From Acanthaster planci (lineage: Eukaryota; Echinodermata; Asteroidea; Valvatida; Acanthasteridae), in the NCBI RefSeq assembly GCF_001949145.1, contig NW_019091443.1:453556-497780 (forward strand): 44,225 bases of DNA, given 5' to 3'. This document shows, piece after piece, positions 32,023 through 42,926 of this stretch. The stretch's first letter is position 1. Every line of letters begins with the position of its first letter. A program made the position numbers and the translations under genes. The notes under the pieces are model-generated. The model saw only the letters and a list, made by a program, of their open reading frames with translations, was not told where the DNA came from and searched no databases.

Positions 32023-32345
32023 NNNNNNNNNNNNNNNNNNNNNNNNNNNNNNNNNNNNNNNNNNNNNNNNNNNNNNNNNNNNNNNNNNNNNNNNNNNNNN
32101 NNNNNNNNNNNNNNNNNNNNNNNNNNNNNNNNNNNNNNNNNNNNNNNNNNNNNNNNNNNNNNNNNNNNNNNNNNNNNNNNNNNNNNNNNNNNNNNNNNNN
32201 NNNNNNNNNNNNNNNNNNNNNNNNNNNNNNNNNNNNNNNNNNNNNNNNNNNNNNNNNNNNNNNNNNNNNNNNNNNNNNNNNNNNNNNNNNNNNNNNNNNN
32301 NNNNNNNNNNNNNNNNNNNNNNNNNNNNNNNNNNNNNNNNNNNNN
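32023..32345. other. Assembly gap (323 N)
   Basis: No sequence is available. It hides the 5' part of the LINE ORF1 that emerges at 32346. Confidence 1.
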
Positions 32346-33346
32346 AAAACACAAAGTAAAGGTGTTATCTCTAGAGTACCGCTTGAACTCTCTGATAAAG
32401 AAATCCTCAAGGAATGCAAAAAAGACGGTGTCATGGATGCACGAAGGCTAACTTTCAAAAGAAATGGACACACTGGAAACAGCCTCTCTGTCTGCCTCAC
32501 ATTTAACACGCCTCACCTGCCTCAGCGCATTCAACTCGTTTATCAATACTTCGATGTTAAGCCATACATACCACCAGTCATACGCTGTTTCAACTGCCAA
32601 CGCCTTGGACACACAGCAAACAATTGTCGTAGTAAAACAAGATGTGTACGATGTAGTGGTACTCACACGTACGATCAGTGTGACAAAAAGACCAAGTCAA
32701 ATGCAGCAGATGTGGTGGAAGCCACTCCTCTGCCTATGCCGGTTGTGATACCATTAGAGAAGAAAAGAAAATCCAAGAAGTTAGAGTAACCTACAACATA
32801 TCCTATGCTGAGGCAGCAAAGTCCATCCGTACAGACATCACTGTCCATGCTGAAAAGCCTGACACACTTTCTCCAGCACCTAAATTGAAAACCTGGACTC
32901 CAAACAAAACATGGGCGAACACGCACAATACACAAAATGTACATGTCAGCAGTGAACAAAGAAGACAGAATCTGCAACCGTCGTCCAAAAGAGAGATTTC
33001 TACTCAAACCGAAGACGTATCAGTAGCTAGCCAAACTGAACCCATCTCACCATATTTGTTGGCAGATAACTCGCTAATAGAACTACTTATTGGAACACTT
33101 CAAATCTGGGAATCAACTAAAAATAAGGAAAGTAGGGAATCAGAAATAAAGTCTCTCTTTGATCACTTATTCCATCAATCAACCAAAACACATCAGGCAT
33201 CAGACAAACAGAGAAAACGTCATACACAAACCTCAAGCACTGGTACATCCCCGCAGGGGACACAAAAGAAATCCTCTCAGTCCAAAACGAAACAGAGAGA
33301 AGCCCCTGCTAAGTCCTCACAACCTGAAACTTCAAATCAGCATTGA
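32346..33346 (+). pseudogene. LINE (I-group) ORF1, gag-like protein with CCHC zinc knuckles; 5' part in gap, one frameshift
   Basis: Coding sequence emerges from the gap in frame. It reads through an RNA-binding-type region, then CFNCQRLGHTANNC (CX2CX4HX4C) and CVRCSGTHTYDQC. A third knuckle (CSRCGGSHSSAYAGC) lies in another frame, so a one-base indel sits near 32690. The C-terminal part (32885-33346) is Gln/Ser/Lys-rich and ends at TGA. ORF1 proteins of this type bind the element RNA. One frameshift in about 1 kb suggests a rather young copy. Confidence 0.75.
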
Positions 33347-33391
33347 AAACATCCAATCGGTCAAAAGGGGAAAGTTAAAGTAAACATAAAC

Positions 33392-34748
33392 ATGAATCTT
33401 ATCCTCATGGTCTTTATCTTACAATAGAATGCACAATCACTTATTGCACATGGAAATGAACTCAAGCATGCTATAAATGACTGGAACGACAAACCCGACA
33501 TAATTTGTATACAAGAAACATGGCTTAAAGAAAGTAAGAATTTCAATCTTCCTGGGTATAACATTTACAGATTGGACAGGAAACCTGACCTTAAATCCTG
33601 TGGCGGGGGATGTGCTATTTTCACCAAAAAAGCCCTCGTTGTTCAAAACATTGCTGACAAAAATTCCCTTTTCCAGTATCAAGTTCTTGAAGTGTATAAT
33701 AGTGATAAAAGTAAATTAAAAATTATTAATGCTTATAACCCTTGTCTCACTTTGAAGGACGGTTCTTTAACCGACATCGAAAATCATATAAGTAAGAATA
33801 CTATTATTTGTGGAGACTTTAACAGCCACAACTCCCTTTGGGGAAGTAAAATGACTGATGCAAATGGTAATATCATCGAAAATGTAATGGACAAACACAA
33901 TCTTGTCTGTGTTAATAGTGGAAACGGTACTAGAATTAACACCTCCAATGGTACTACTTGCATTGACATTACTATCACCTCTCCAGATCTCGCAGCCAAA
34001 AGTAACTGGACTACCTTAGATGATACTTTGGGAAGCGACCACTACCCTATCATTGTTGAATTTAACCAAAAATGCCAGTACACTTCCAAAAACTATAACT
34101 CACGTTGGTCCACCAAAAGAGCCAACTGGGATGCCTTTGAACGAGCTTGTGATAACCTTATTACTGAGCCAAGCATTAATATTAATGCTGAAGATGCTTA
34201 TAATGAGTACATTGAGCAACTTACTGAGGCTATCAATCATTCCATCCCGCGTACAGTTTCTCATAAAAAGACCAAAAAGACATCTACTTCATGGTGGAAT
34301 GATGACTGTAAAAAAGCTGTTGAAAACCGGAAAAAAGCCCTTAAATTGTTAAGGAAAACCCGTTGCCCTAAAGACCTTATAGCTTACAAACGTACCTGTG
34401 CTATTGTTCGTAAAACTATTAAAGCTGCTAAAAGAGATGATTGGAAAAGTTTCTGCGATACTTTGAACTCCCAAACTCCTTCCAAAAAGATTTGGGACAA
34501 AATTCATCATATTAACAATACTCATACTAAGGTTAACATCTCAGTCATAAAAGACAGTGATAAAGAGTTTATCTCTGACGAAGATAAAGCTAACTTACTT
34601 GCTCAAAGTTTTGCTTCTATCAGCAATGATCAAAATTACAGTCCCTCCTTTTTAAAAACTAAACAAAATGCTGAAAATAATTTTCACCTTAATGATGATA
34701 ATGATAATGTTATTAATGAACCTTTTACTATGTCTGAACTGGAAACTG
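33392..34748 (+). pseudogene. LINE (I-group) ORF2, AP endonuclease domain and start of linker
   Basis: A start ATG at 33392 is followed by an in-frame TAG at 33425, where related elements usually have Trp. The frame is then open for more than 400 codons. Endonuclease landmarks are intact: NAQSL, CIQETWLK, NAYNP, GDFNSHNSLWGS and GSDHYPII. This domain nicks target DNA to prime reverse transcription. The reading frame stops being LINE-like at the single N at 34749, before any RT motif. Confidence 0.8.
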
Positions 34749-34749
34749 N

Positions 34750-34906
34750 TTTTCTCTGTAATTTGGTTTTTCGTTCTGTTTTTTTTTATAATGTTTAATT
34801 GTTTATAGTTTGTGATGGTTTAAACTTTGTAAATCATGTTCAATTCAGCTGACGCTGCGAGGCATGATTATTAATAAACCAATTTGAATGAATGAATGAA
34901 TGAAGA
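34750..34906 (+). mobile_element. LINE 3' tail with (GAAT)n end
   Basis: T-rich sequence leads to TTAATAAACCAATTTGAATG and a short GAAT array (about 34886-34904). This is the usual way a non-LTR element terminates. It directly follows the endonuclease region, without RT or RNase H between, so this copy lacks its middle or was misassembled at the N. Confidence 0.65.
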
Positions 34907-36120
34907 AATGTAAATGCTTATCCGTATTCGTCCCAAGAAAATGCAAACCCTACCATGGTAATCATAAATTCCCCAGATATCAAACTTGCTCAGATAAATC
35001 CCATTAAAATAGCCAAAGCTCTCAATGAAAAATAATTATTTCTGCAAAATGTTGGAGCGCATGGTCAATAACAGACTTATCTGGTACCCGAAGAAGCACA
35101 ATTTGATCAGTAATCGTCATTCTGGTTTCCGGAAAGGGAGAAGCACCAAAGACCATATCATTCATCTTGAATCTAGCATAAACAAGGCTTTTGCCAACAG
35201 AGAAAGTACTTCGGCGGTCTTCCTGGATCTTGAAAAAGCATATGATATGCTATGGCCCCAAGGAATTGTCATCAAATTACAATCACTTGGAATTAGTGGG
35301 CGCATTACCCGATGGATCAATGACTTTCTTACAAATCGGAAAATCCAGGTTGAAATAAGTTACACTTATTCTGAATCATGTACTGTTAAAATGGCACACC
35401 CCGAGGTAGCGTTATTAGTCCAACACTCTTTAATATTGCTGTTAATGACCTTTCTCAAATGTATTAATATCTGTCAATATGCAAACGACATAGTCATTTG
35501 GAAATCCAATGAAAATATTAATTTCAATACCAATAAGATCCAACAAAGTCTCAATAACATTTCCTCTTGGTGTGGAAAATGGGGCTTTAAAATATCAACT
35601 CCCAAGACCTACGCTGTCCTATTTACTCATAAACGAAATACTTCCTCTAAACTGAAGATAAATAATTCTGACATCAAATTTCAAAATTTAGCTAAATTTC
35701 TTGGTGTCATCTTTGACAACAAACCTGGAAGGAACACATCAAATATGTCGTCAATAGAAGCAAAGCTAAACTTAACATCCTCAGATGTATTAGTGGAACT
35801 GATTGGGGATCAGACTGTTGTATTCTCTTTCGCTTGTACAAAACTCTTATTAAACCAATTCTAGAGTACGGATGTGAAGCCTTCAACTCAGCGGCTTTAG
35901 AACACAAGCAAAAATTAGATAGTATACAATACCAGGCTCTGAGGATATGCTGTGGAGCACTGTATGAAACCTCGTTACAGAAACTGCAAGTAGAGTGTGG
36001 AGATCATCCTCTTTATCTCAGCCGTAATTATTTTTGTGATCTATTTAATATCAAACTAGATATGCATGAAACAATAGAAGAGATAAACATAATCACCGCG
36101 GTGGATGACAAATACAGTAA
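34907..36120 (+). pseudogene. LINE (I-group) reverse transcriptase region, inactive copy
   Basis: RT blocks in order are HSGFRKGRSTKDHI, AVFLDLEKAYD (motif A, catalytic Asp present), then after a frameshift CQYANDIVIW. The last is the motif C position, where the normal Ala-Asp-Asp is Ala-Asn-Asp. The thumb follows: FLGVIFDN, then LYKTLIKPILEYGCEAFNS in a new frame. Several frameshifts and stops are present. The sequence is interrupted at 36121-36127 by the Penelope-like element and resumes at 38346. Confidence 0.8.
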
Positions 36121-36127
36121 AAAGATA

Positions 36128-38345
36128 ATCGATGACTCGCGGTGTCGTGTTGCTGGTAGCGACGTTTCGGCTGCTAGTGCTGCTAGCCGTCATCAGGCAA
36201 CTGAAGTCTGGATGCTGCTGGGTCCGCTATATACCGCTGGACCGCGTCCTCCCCGTGTCCCCCGCCGTGTATTGCGGACGCAGTACGGGCGACCTCACCG
36301 GGCGTCGCACGCTCCACTTCATGGGCGTGAGGGGGCGCGTCCTCGGTGTGGCTCCGTTGCGCTCCGGTGGTTGTGTTGGCGGATGGTGGGGAGCCAGAAC
36401 CCGGGGATGTCGATGCCGCTGTCTCTGTTGATGTTGTGTTCATTCAGGCGGATGTGGATGGCCTCCTTGACGCGTCTTGTGTACCAATGCTGGTCTTGGT
36501 CCACGCATTGCACGCTGTCCCAATTGGGGTGGTGACCAGCTCCCCAGGTGTGCTCGGCTACCGCTGACGACTCCACACGGGAGAGTCTCACGTCGCGTTG
36601 GTACTCCTTGATTCTCTCCAATTGTCTCGCCGATTGGTCTGCCAGTTTCGCCGATGTACACCTTGCCACAGTCACCGCATGGTATCCTGTAGACCACTCC
36701 TCCGCGTCTTCCGGGTGGGATGGGATCCTTAGGACGCAAGAGTTGGTTCCTCAAGGTGGTGGATGATCGGAACACGGTGCGGACGCCGTGGTCCTCCAGG
36801 ATCCTCTTCAACCGTCCGGAGATACCGTCCACAAAGGGAAGAACGGTGAAAGCCTTGTACTCCGGTCGCTCCACTTCGGTGCTGGTCTTGGGTCTCGATG
36901 ACTGCCGGATGAAGGACGCTGGATATCCGTTCGCCGTGAGGGCAGCGGTGACCCGGCGTCTCTCGGCGGCTGTGTGGTGCGGTCTGGTGACTAGGCGTGA
37001 GGCGCGGTCATGTAGGCACTTGGCCACGCCCCTCTTGACGGACACCGGGTGGTGTGAGTCAAAGGCCAGATACTGGTCGGTGTGGGTAGGCTTGCGATAC
37101 ACGGTGCTGGTCAGGCTGCCGTCGGGTTCCCTGTGGACCATGGTGTCCAGGAATGCAATGCTGTTGTCTTGCTCATTCTCGATGTTGAACTGGATGCTGG
37201 GCTTGAGACTGTTCAGGTGGTCGAGCAGAGGGCTGGCTTGATCCCGTGGTGCAATGACAAAGGTGTCATCGACGTACCGTTTCCACAGGGTAGGACGGCA
37301 GTCGGGTGGGCAACTCTGCAGGGCTTCCTCCTCGAACGATTCCATGTACAGACTGGCAATAACCGCTGGCACCGGACTACCCATAGCTGCTCCGTCTGTC
37401 TGTTCGTAGTACGATCCATCGTATAGGAAATACGTGGAACGCAGGACAAACTCTAGCAGGGAGACGATCTCAGCAGGGGAGAGCGATGTCCGATCAGGCA
37501 ACTCAGGGTCTTCCTCCAGGCGACGAAGGGCCACACAGCAAGCGCCGTCTATGGGGACGTTGGTAAACAAAGACACGACGTCGAAAGAGATCAACACCTC
37601 ATGTCCCCGGCTTGTGGATCTTGGGTAGACCGTACATCTGGGGAGGCTGTTTGCTTGTGGGACGTAACTCCCGGTAGGTGGCGTCGTCAAGATTTTCGGA
37701 CTTGTTAAGGGCGAGAAGCTGGGCCGTGATCTTCCTGCACAGCCAGTCGGTGGGGTCCTTAGCCAATGTCCGGTAAGGGCCCGTGGAGATGAGCTCACCC
37801 ATCTTGTCCCGGTATGTGTGGGCGTCGAGGATCACGCTGGCACGGCCCTTGTCGGCGGGGAGGATCACGATGGAACGAACCTGCCGTAGGGCCTTCAGGG
37901 CGCTTGCGTTGCTCCTGGTTGATGTTGCTCCTGGGCGGGCGTGCCCTCCGTAACGTGGCGTTGACTTCTCTGCGGAACAGATCAGCTGTTTCCGGGTCAA
38001 GCCTCTTCAACGTTGTTTCCACACTGGCCACGATCTCCGTTGCCGGTACGTGGTCGGGGGTGACGGCGAAGTTGAGGCCTTTCCCTAGAAGAGATGTCTC
38101 GACGATGGTGAGGGTCTTCGCGGAGAGGTTGACGACCCACTTCGATGTGTCAACGGCAGACTCAATTGGGCGCTGGGTGGTGCGATGGGCCGAACTTTCC
38201 TCAGTTAGGTCTTGGAACTTGGCGAGTTGGCGGGCCTTGCACTTCTCGAACTCCCGGCGGTAACGGCAGTCGATATGCTGGGTGAGGTGGGCACGGTCAG
38301 CTTCACTGAAGGTGAACTGGATCTGGGCCAAAGTGGATCTGGGCC
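36128..38345 (-). mobile_element. Penelope-like element (RT + GIY-YIG endonuclease), antisense, inserted into the LINE; inactive
   Basis: Reading on the minus strand from 38331, an N-terminal region (VVNLSAKTLT, LLGKGLNFA) leads to ILPADKGRA, MYGLPKIHKPG, then LISFDVVSLFTNVP, DGAAMGSPVPAVIASLYME, the catalytic WKRYVDDTFV and FLDTMVHREPDGS. The C terminus has YRIPCGDCGKVYIGETGR followed in another frame by RIKEYQRDVRL, AEHTWGAGH and a Glu-containing segment. That is a GIY-YIG nuclease. Frame changes lie near 37910, 37600 and 36625. AAAGATA flanks both ends (36121-36127 and 38346-38352) as a candidate target-site duplication. The GC content is much higher than the LINE around it. Confidence 0.85.
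36164..36196 (-). ncRNA. Degenerate hammerhead-ribozyme-like motif at the 3' end of the Penelope-like element
   Basis: On the minus strand CTGATGA (36196-36190) and GAAAC (36168-36164) are separated by a segment that can fold (GGCT pairs with AGCC), and GTC follows. CTGATGA..GAAAC is the hammerhead core, and Penelope-like elements are known to carry hammerhead motifs. Helix I is not convincing here, so it may be a relic. Confidence 0.4.
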
Positions 38346-38349
38346 AAAG
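38318..38349. repeat. Exact 16-bp tandem duplication at the Penelope-like element 5' border
   Basis: TGGATCTGGGCCAAAG occurs at 38318-38333 and again at 38334-38349. It marks the junction between the antisense element and the resumed LINE and may reflect 5' truncation or the insertion event. Confidence 0.85.
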
Positions 38350-39127
38350 ATATGCATGCTTCTCATTCCAATAAATACGTCCAAATAGACTGCTGGCAGA
38401 AACACTACTTTGCTAAAAAAAAAATGGAAAAATAATCCACGCCAAGCTCCATTTGGAGCCAGAACAGGTAAACTGCATTTTAATACCTTCCCATTACACA
38501 ATCCATTTCCTTACTGGCATTATACTAAACCTGATATCTCAACAGAAATTTTGAACCATGTTAAGCATATCATGGATATCAATGAAAAGGGTTCCCTTGC
38601 TACAGAGATCATACATACAACTTGGGGAAACCCACTTCACATCTATAAAGCTGGTTCTGTCGACCCGAATAATAACACTGTGGGATGTGGTATACATACC
38701 TCAACTTAATTATTCTAAGAACATCAGATTAAACAACGAAGCCTCTATTTTTACAGCAGAACTCTTTGCCATTTTACTGGCCCTTGAATGGATTGAAGAT
38801 GTTCAGCCTATGCAATCCTGTATATTCACAGATTGTCTAAATGCTATACAAGCTATATCTCGGCCTGTCCCAAGAAACAAACTAACTTGTGATATTCGGC
38901 ATACACTTATTAATATTCAAAATCAGGCTAACAAAGTTATTTTTGAATGGATACCAGGACACTGTGGAGTTAAAGGACACGAACAACTTGACCAGATTGC
39001 TAGAAAGGGTACTAAAGAAAATTTTATTGACCATAAACTACCCCTTTCTATAACAGAGGTTAAACATCAACTCAAAAGTTGCATCAAGCAAAAGTGGCGG
39101 GAATGGAATAATTCTAAAGCTACTTAA
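38346..39127 (+). pseudogene. LINE (I-group) RNase H domain, inactive copy
   Basis: After the Penelope-like insertion the LINE resumes. A first frame (38410-38709) contains IYKAGSVDPNNNTVGCGI, where the first catalytic Asp of RNase H (normally Tyr-Thr-Asp-Gly-Ser) is Ala. A frameshift follows near 38695. The second frame (to 39127) has TAELFAILLALEWI (catalytic Glu), IFTDCLNAIQAI (second Asp) and WIPGHCGVKGHEQLDQIA (last Asp). RNase H next to RT identifies the I group rather than Jockey. Confidence 0.8.
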
Positions 39128-39468
39128 AAAAAACACAACCCATTGTTTCCCTCAACACGAACACGTGGAACCTCTCACGCTGGCAAGAAGTTCAGATTCA
39201 CAGACTCCGGCTTGATACGTGAAAAAATCTAAATAGCCTCTATACAAAAACCGGTAAACACGCGAACGGATTTTGTAAAACATGCAACACGTACGACAAT
39301 GCTGAGCATTTTCTCATAAACTGTAACAAATATGTTAGTGCCAGGGGAAAACTTCAAAAATCATTAAAATTAACTGAAGATGAAATGACATTTAAAAATG
39401 TTTTAAGCTCAAAATATAATATTACCCACTTACTGAAATACATCAAGGCTACTGACAGTAACATCTAA
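39128..39468 (+). pseudogene. LINE ORF2 C-terminal zinc motif and end
   Basis: The frame changes again. FCKTC..EHFLINC (CX2C..HX4C) at about 39270-39330 is the C-terminal CCHC-type motif of I/Jockey-group ORF2. The frame ends at TAA at 39466-39468. No clear 3' tail follows. Confidence 0.7.
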
Positions 39469-40053
39469 TATAAACATGCATGCTCATACATACATGTACA
39501 TTTATCCATATTTGCCCATGCTTCCTGGTGTGATATATACGTCAAACGATTGGCTGGACAGAGTGCTACCTATCAACACCTGGAGTATGCAGCCTGCGAA
39601 CGTACCGGCGGAGCACGTGCTCTTAAATTGCATGGGAGACGGCTGGCTTGCAGGACACTGTAGCATCTCCGTGCCTGGAGGATCGTTGATGTCATATCAC
39701 CCTCATAACATCATTCACTTCCCAGTCACTCTTCTGATTGCCTTACATGTTTTTCATATTTCATATGTAGCTCTTCTCATTTAAGCCTAGTCCAGGTTCC
39801 TTTTGCATGTATGCATGTATAATTATCTCTTTTTTATTTGGTTTCCTCCTACATATCCTACAGTACATGCCTCCCTTTACAGAGTCATTTCTCAATTCTT
39901 TGGTTTCAGACTTGTCGTTTCTTTTCTTCTTATCCGTCATTGTTCTCAAAGTTCAAGCCTGATGTCTTCATTGTGAGGAAGATTTCTTTGTGACTCAGCT
40001 ACTGTATTTGAAGTTAGCACAAAGGGCTCAATAGTGCCAAAGGTGCCATTAAT
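39469..40053. other. Non-coding spacer after the LINE
   Basis: An open frame at 39476-39784 has no recognised domain and begins in TACATGTA repeat sequence. I see no supported gene. Confidence 0.4.
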
Positions 40054-40055
40054 CT

Positions 40056-40083
40056 CACAACAACAACAACAACAACAACAACA
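40056..40083. repeat. (CAA)n microsatellite
   Basis: About nine CAA units form a simple repeat. The apparent poly-Gln or poly-Cys open frames across it are artefacts. Confidence 0.95.
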
Positions 40084-40089
40084 TGTTTG

Positions 40090-42310
40090 TACCAGCAAAC
40101 AATTCACGTTTTTAAAACGTGATAGACACGTTATGCCTAATGTTTTCGTGATGTTCCACAAAAACGTTATGGTGACATGGCGTTACATACGTTTTCATGG
40201 CGTCTTTATGACGTTTTGCAAATCGTTTGAGTAATGTTTTTACAAAAAAAGTTATATAATACTTAAAATCTCAAATGAAGCTTTAGTGATGCTTTGGCCA
40301 TGCAGTCGTAATTCTCAGAGTTCTGATCCCTCTGCCTAATATTCCTTGCAACGAGCGACGCTTGATAACCACGCCCACTTAAAGTCAATATGTATTGAAG
40401 TCAAAGCGACGTTATCGTGTCATTTATACAAAATAGTACATACACTAACACCATAATGACATTATGAATACTATCATATAACTAATACCGGTCACAACAT
40501 TCACAGTTAGCATAGAGTTTCGAAACGTTATTTCATTCAATTAAAAATTAATAATATTGTTAAGAACGTTGGAGACATTTTAAGTAATATTTGTAATAAT
40601 AACATTATTATAACATAATAATGATGATTTGTTTTTCTTATCTCTAATTATGAAAAAAGTTCCGACAATATCATCAAGGCAAAACTGAAATGTGAAAACG
40701 AGAGTTTTCAATGATATGGTTTTTTTTGCACAAAGCTTTTTGAATCTTAGTGCTGAATACTTGTGCGACAATTCGTAAACATTATGGACAATGCCGTAGA
40801 ACCAAATGTCGACAAAAATATCGGAAATTTTCGAATGTTTGATAGTTATTCGATATGTTACTTTTATCTAAAATGATTACGATTCCCTCAAATCATCAAA
40901 ACATGTCGGAAACAAAACAAAAATAATATAATGATATTTTGAGCACACCAATACGCCACGTGTATCTTTTTTCAAATACGTTTCAGACATCAATTGATGA
41001 TATTGGAAATAATTTGTGATGTTAATTAAAAGTACTTTAAATGTCAGCGTTAACTCAGCAAACTCAAACATCACTTCAATGTTTAACAAAACCTTTCGCG
41101 TAATATTTGTGTGACATTTTCTCATGTTTGCTACATATTTACAAGTATACATTCTATCAATATCATTTTGATATGCAACTGTCAATGTGATACTGTTACT
41201 ATGATGTTTTATCTCCTGACTTATATAAAAAAAAGCAGATTTCAAACATTAATAGATGATGTTGATTTGACCTATTCAAACATATGTTCCGTTGATTCAG
41301 AATAAAATGTTTTGTAAATGTTAAAAACACTAGTACAATATATATCTCCGTGATATTTACACAGCATGTTGGTCACAGGAATACAAGTATATTGAATTCA
41401 CATCATGCAAGCATTTCAGAATTACAATGCTGTGAAAATATCACATCCACTTAAACACATTTATAGAACAAACCAATTTCAAAGAAGCGTTAGTGATTGT
41501 TTCGTCTATTCAAACATTTATAAAATGTCTTAAGAATTGTATTATTACAATAACATAACATCGTACGAACAACTCTGAATCATCTCAAGCACTGCTATAA
41601 ATACACTTCTAAACTTGTCTTCTATGTCATAAAAACATCAAACTAGCGATATTTCTGTTTCGCTTTAAAACCTAGGTTATATATATATTTCACAATAACA
41701 ATTACATAAAATTAATCTAACTTGTCTGACAAAAAAAATCAAATTAGGGGCATTGGAATATTTTCACAACGGTTTTAATTGTTTCATAATATTTCGATGC
41801 TGTAACTGAAATGTTATTTCAAACTGTTATATTCACAAAATCGGTGTGACTTTCAAAAAATATTGTCACAGCACTATGTGTTTGCTTTAACGTATCATCA
41901 CCCAACGTTGTGTTAAAACACCTGTTTAGGCCTAATGCTTTCATCACGTTGATTTGTGTTTGACATAATAGTTTAACAATTATAACACGTTCCCACGTTG
42001 GAAATCATTTTGTCCTTAAAATCTCATAATAAACATTAATAAAACTCGAACAATTTTATTTAGCAATGTCAAAAGGATGTTTGCAAAATGTTGATGTGAA
42101 AACCCACTTCTCTTATAAAAACCTATTAAAAAATATAACCCAATTACATGATCATCGCAATTTCCGGAAACATATCGCAAACGTTTTAAAAATATTCGTT
42201 GATACCTTTCACGTATTACTGAAAACATTTTGCCAAAATTCCTAGTAAGATTAAGTAGGCTATATAATGAAAACATTATCCCTAGCAGTGTAATTCGTCG
42301 TCTCACTAAA
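40090..42310. repeat. AT-rich tract with many ACGTT/AACGT words, possible uncharacterised repeat
   Basis: For about 2.2 kb the sequence is AT-rich, almost free of the TACATGTA words common elsewhere, and crowded with ACGTT, AACGTT and CGTTT words (for example 40110-40230). No coding potential is seen. It begins right after the CAA repeat and ends near 42310 before more balanced sequence. I could not define terminal repeats. Confidence 0.35.
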
Positions 42311-42774
42311 GGCTAGAAAAACGTCAAGGTATGGGGATTCGGACTTTGAGTTCCAAACGGACATAGCCTATATCACCCTTGCAGTGTTTTTTTAAAAGTC
42401 ATCAGAAAGTAACAACATGTCCTAACAAGTCAAAAATTGCAGCGAAGATAACAAAGCATTTACTCAGAAAAAAACGAATTTTTCAGACCAGTCTCATAGG
42501 ATTTGTGCGATGGTTGTCAAGTGATTTCCGTATACGGAACTCTTCCCTTGTGAAAATTGTACCGGCAGAAACTGAATTGAAATATCTAGACGTTGATTGC
42601 AGGTATGAAATCGAAAGAGCGACCTCACCCGGGTAGTTAACAGCGCACGTACTTGTACAGTGTGTACATGTACGTAAGGAAGAAGCGCTAGCGGCGCTCT
42701 ATTCAGTCTTTGGTTGGAAGTGTCATGTACCTGTAAGTAGGCCGTACACATGTACTCGTTATTCAGCAATAATT
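42311..42774 (+). promoter_or_regulatory. Upstream region of the HAO1-like gene
   Basis: This sequence immediately precedes the HAO1-like start codon and becomes richer in CpG and GCGC words (AAGCGCTAGCGGCGCTC near 42685). No TATA box is obvious. The open frame at 42379-42636 has no recognised domain and is not called. The call is positional. Confidence 0.35.
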
Positions 42775-42926
42775 ATGTCAGCAATGGCAGGGGGGCGTAA
42801 CCCAGTCTGTTTGAAAGACTTTGAAGAAATTGCCAGAATAAATTTGCCAAAGAACGCCTTTGATTACTACCAAAGTGGGGCGGATGCAGAACAAACGCTG
42901 AGAGACAACGAGGCGGCTTTCAGAAA
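42775..42926 (+). CDS. HAO1: 2-hydroxyacid (glycolate) oxidase, first coding exon (partial)
   Basis: The ATG at 42775 opens a frame whose product aligns with the start of HAO1-type enzymes: VCLKDFEEIARINLPKNAF then DYYQSGADAEQTLRDNEAAF. The Tyr-Tyr-x-Ser/Gly-Gly-Ala-x-x-Glu-x-Thr-Leu-x-x-Asn pattern is the N-terminal signature of this FMN-dependent peroxisomal family, which oxidises glycolate and related 2-hydroxyacids to 2-oxo acids with release of H2O2. The donor GTAAGT begins at 42927 (phase 2). A second in-frame ATG four codons in could also be used. The FMN-binding barrel, the catalytic His and any C-terminal peroxisomal signal would be in exons beyond the window. HAO2-type paralogues cannot be excluded from 50 residues. 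Confidence 0.8.

Noticed and set aside
31943-32509. Several open frames of 119-188 codons
   Set aside because: They span the 323-N gap; only the plus-strand LINE ORF1 frame after 32345 has recognisable protein motifs.
36132-37426. Plus-strand frames of 99-233 codons in GC-rich sequence
   Set aside because: They are antisense to the Penelope-like RT/GIY-YIG frame, which carries real motifs; GC richness alone keeps the other strand open.
37814-38263. 149-codon plus-strand frame
   Set aside because: It is antisense to the N-terminal part of the Penelope-like element and has no domain.
40034-40161. Poly-Gln and poly-Cys peptides
   Set aside because: They are translations of a CAA microsatellite.
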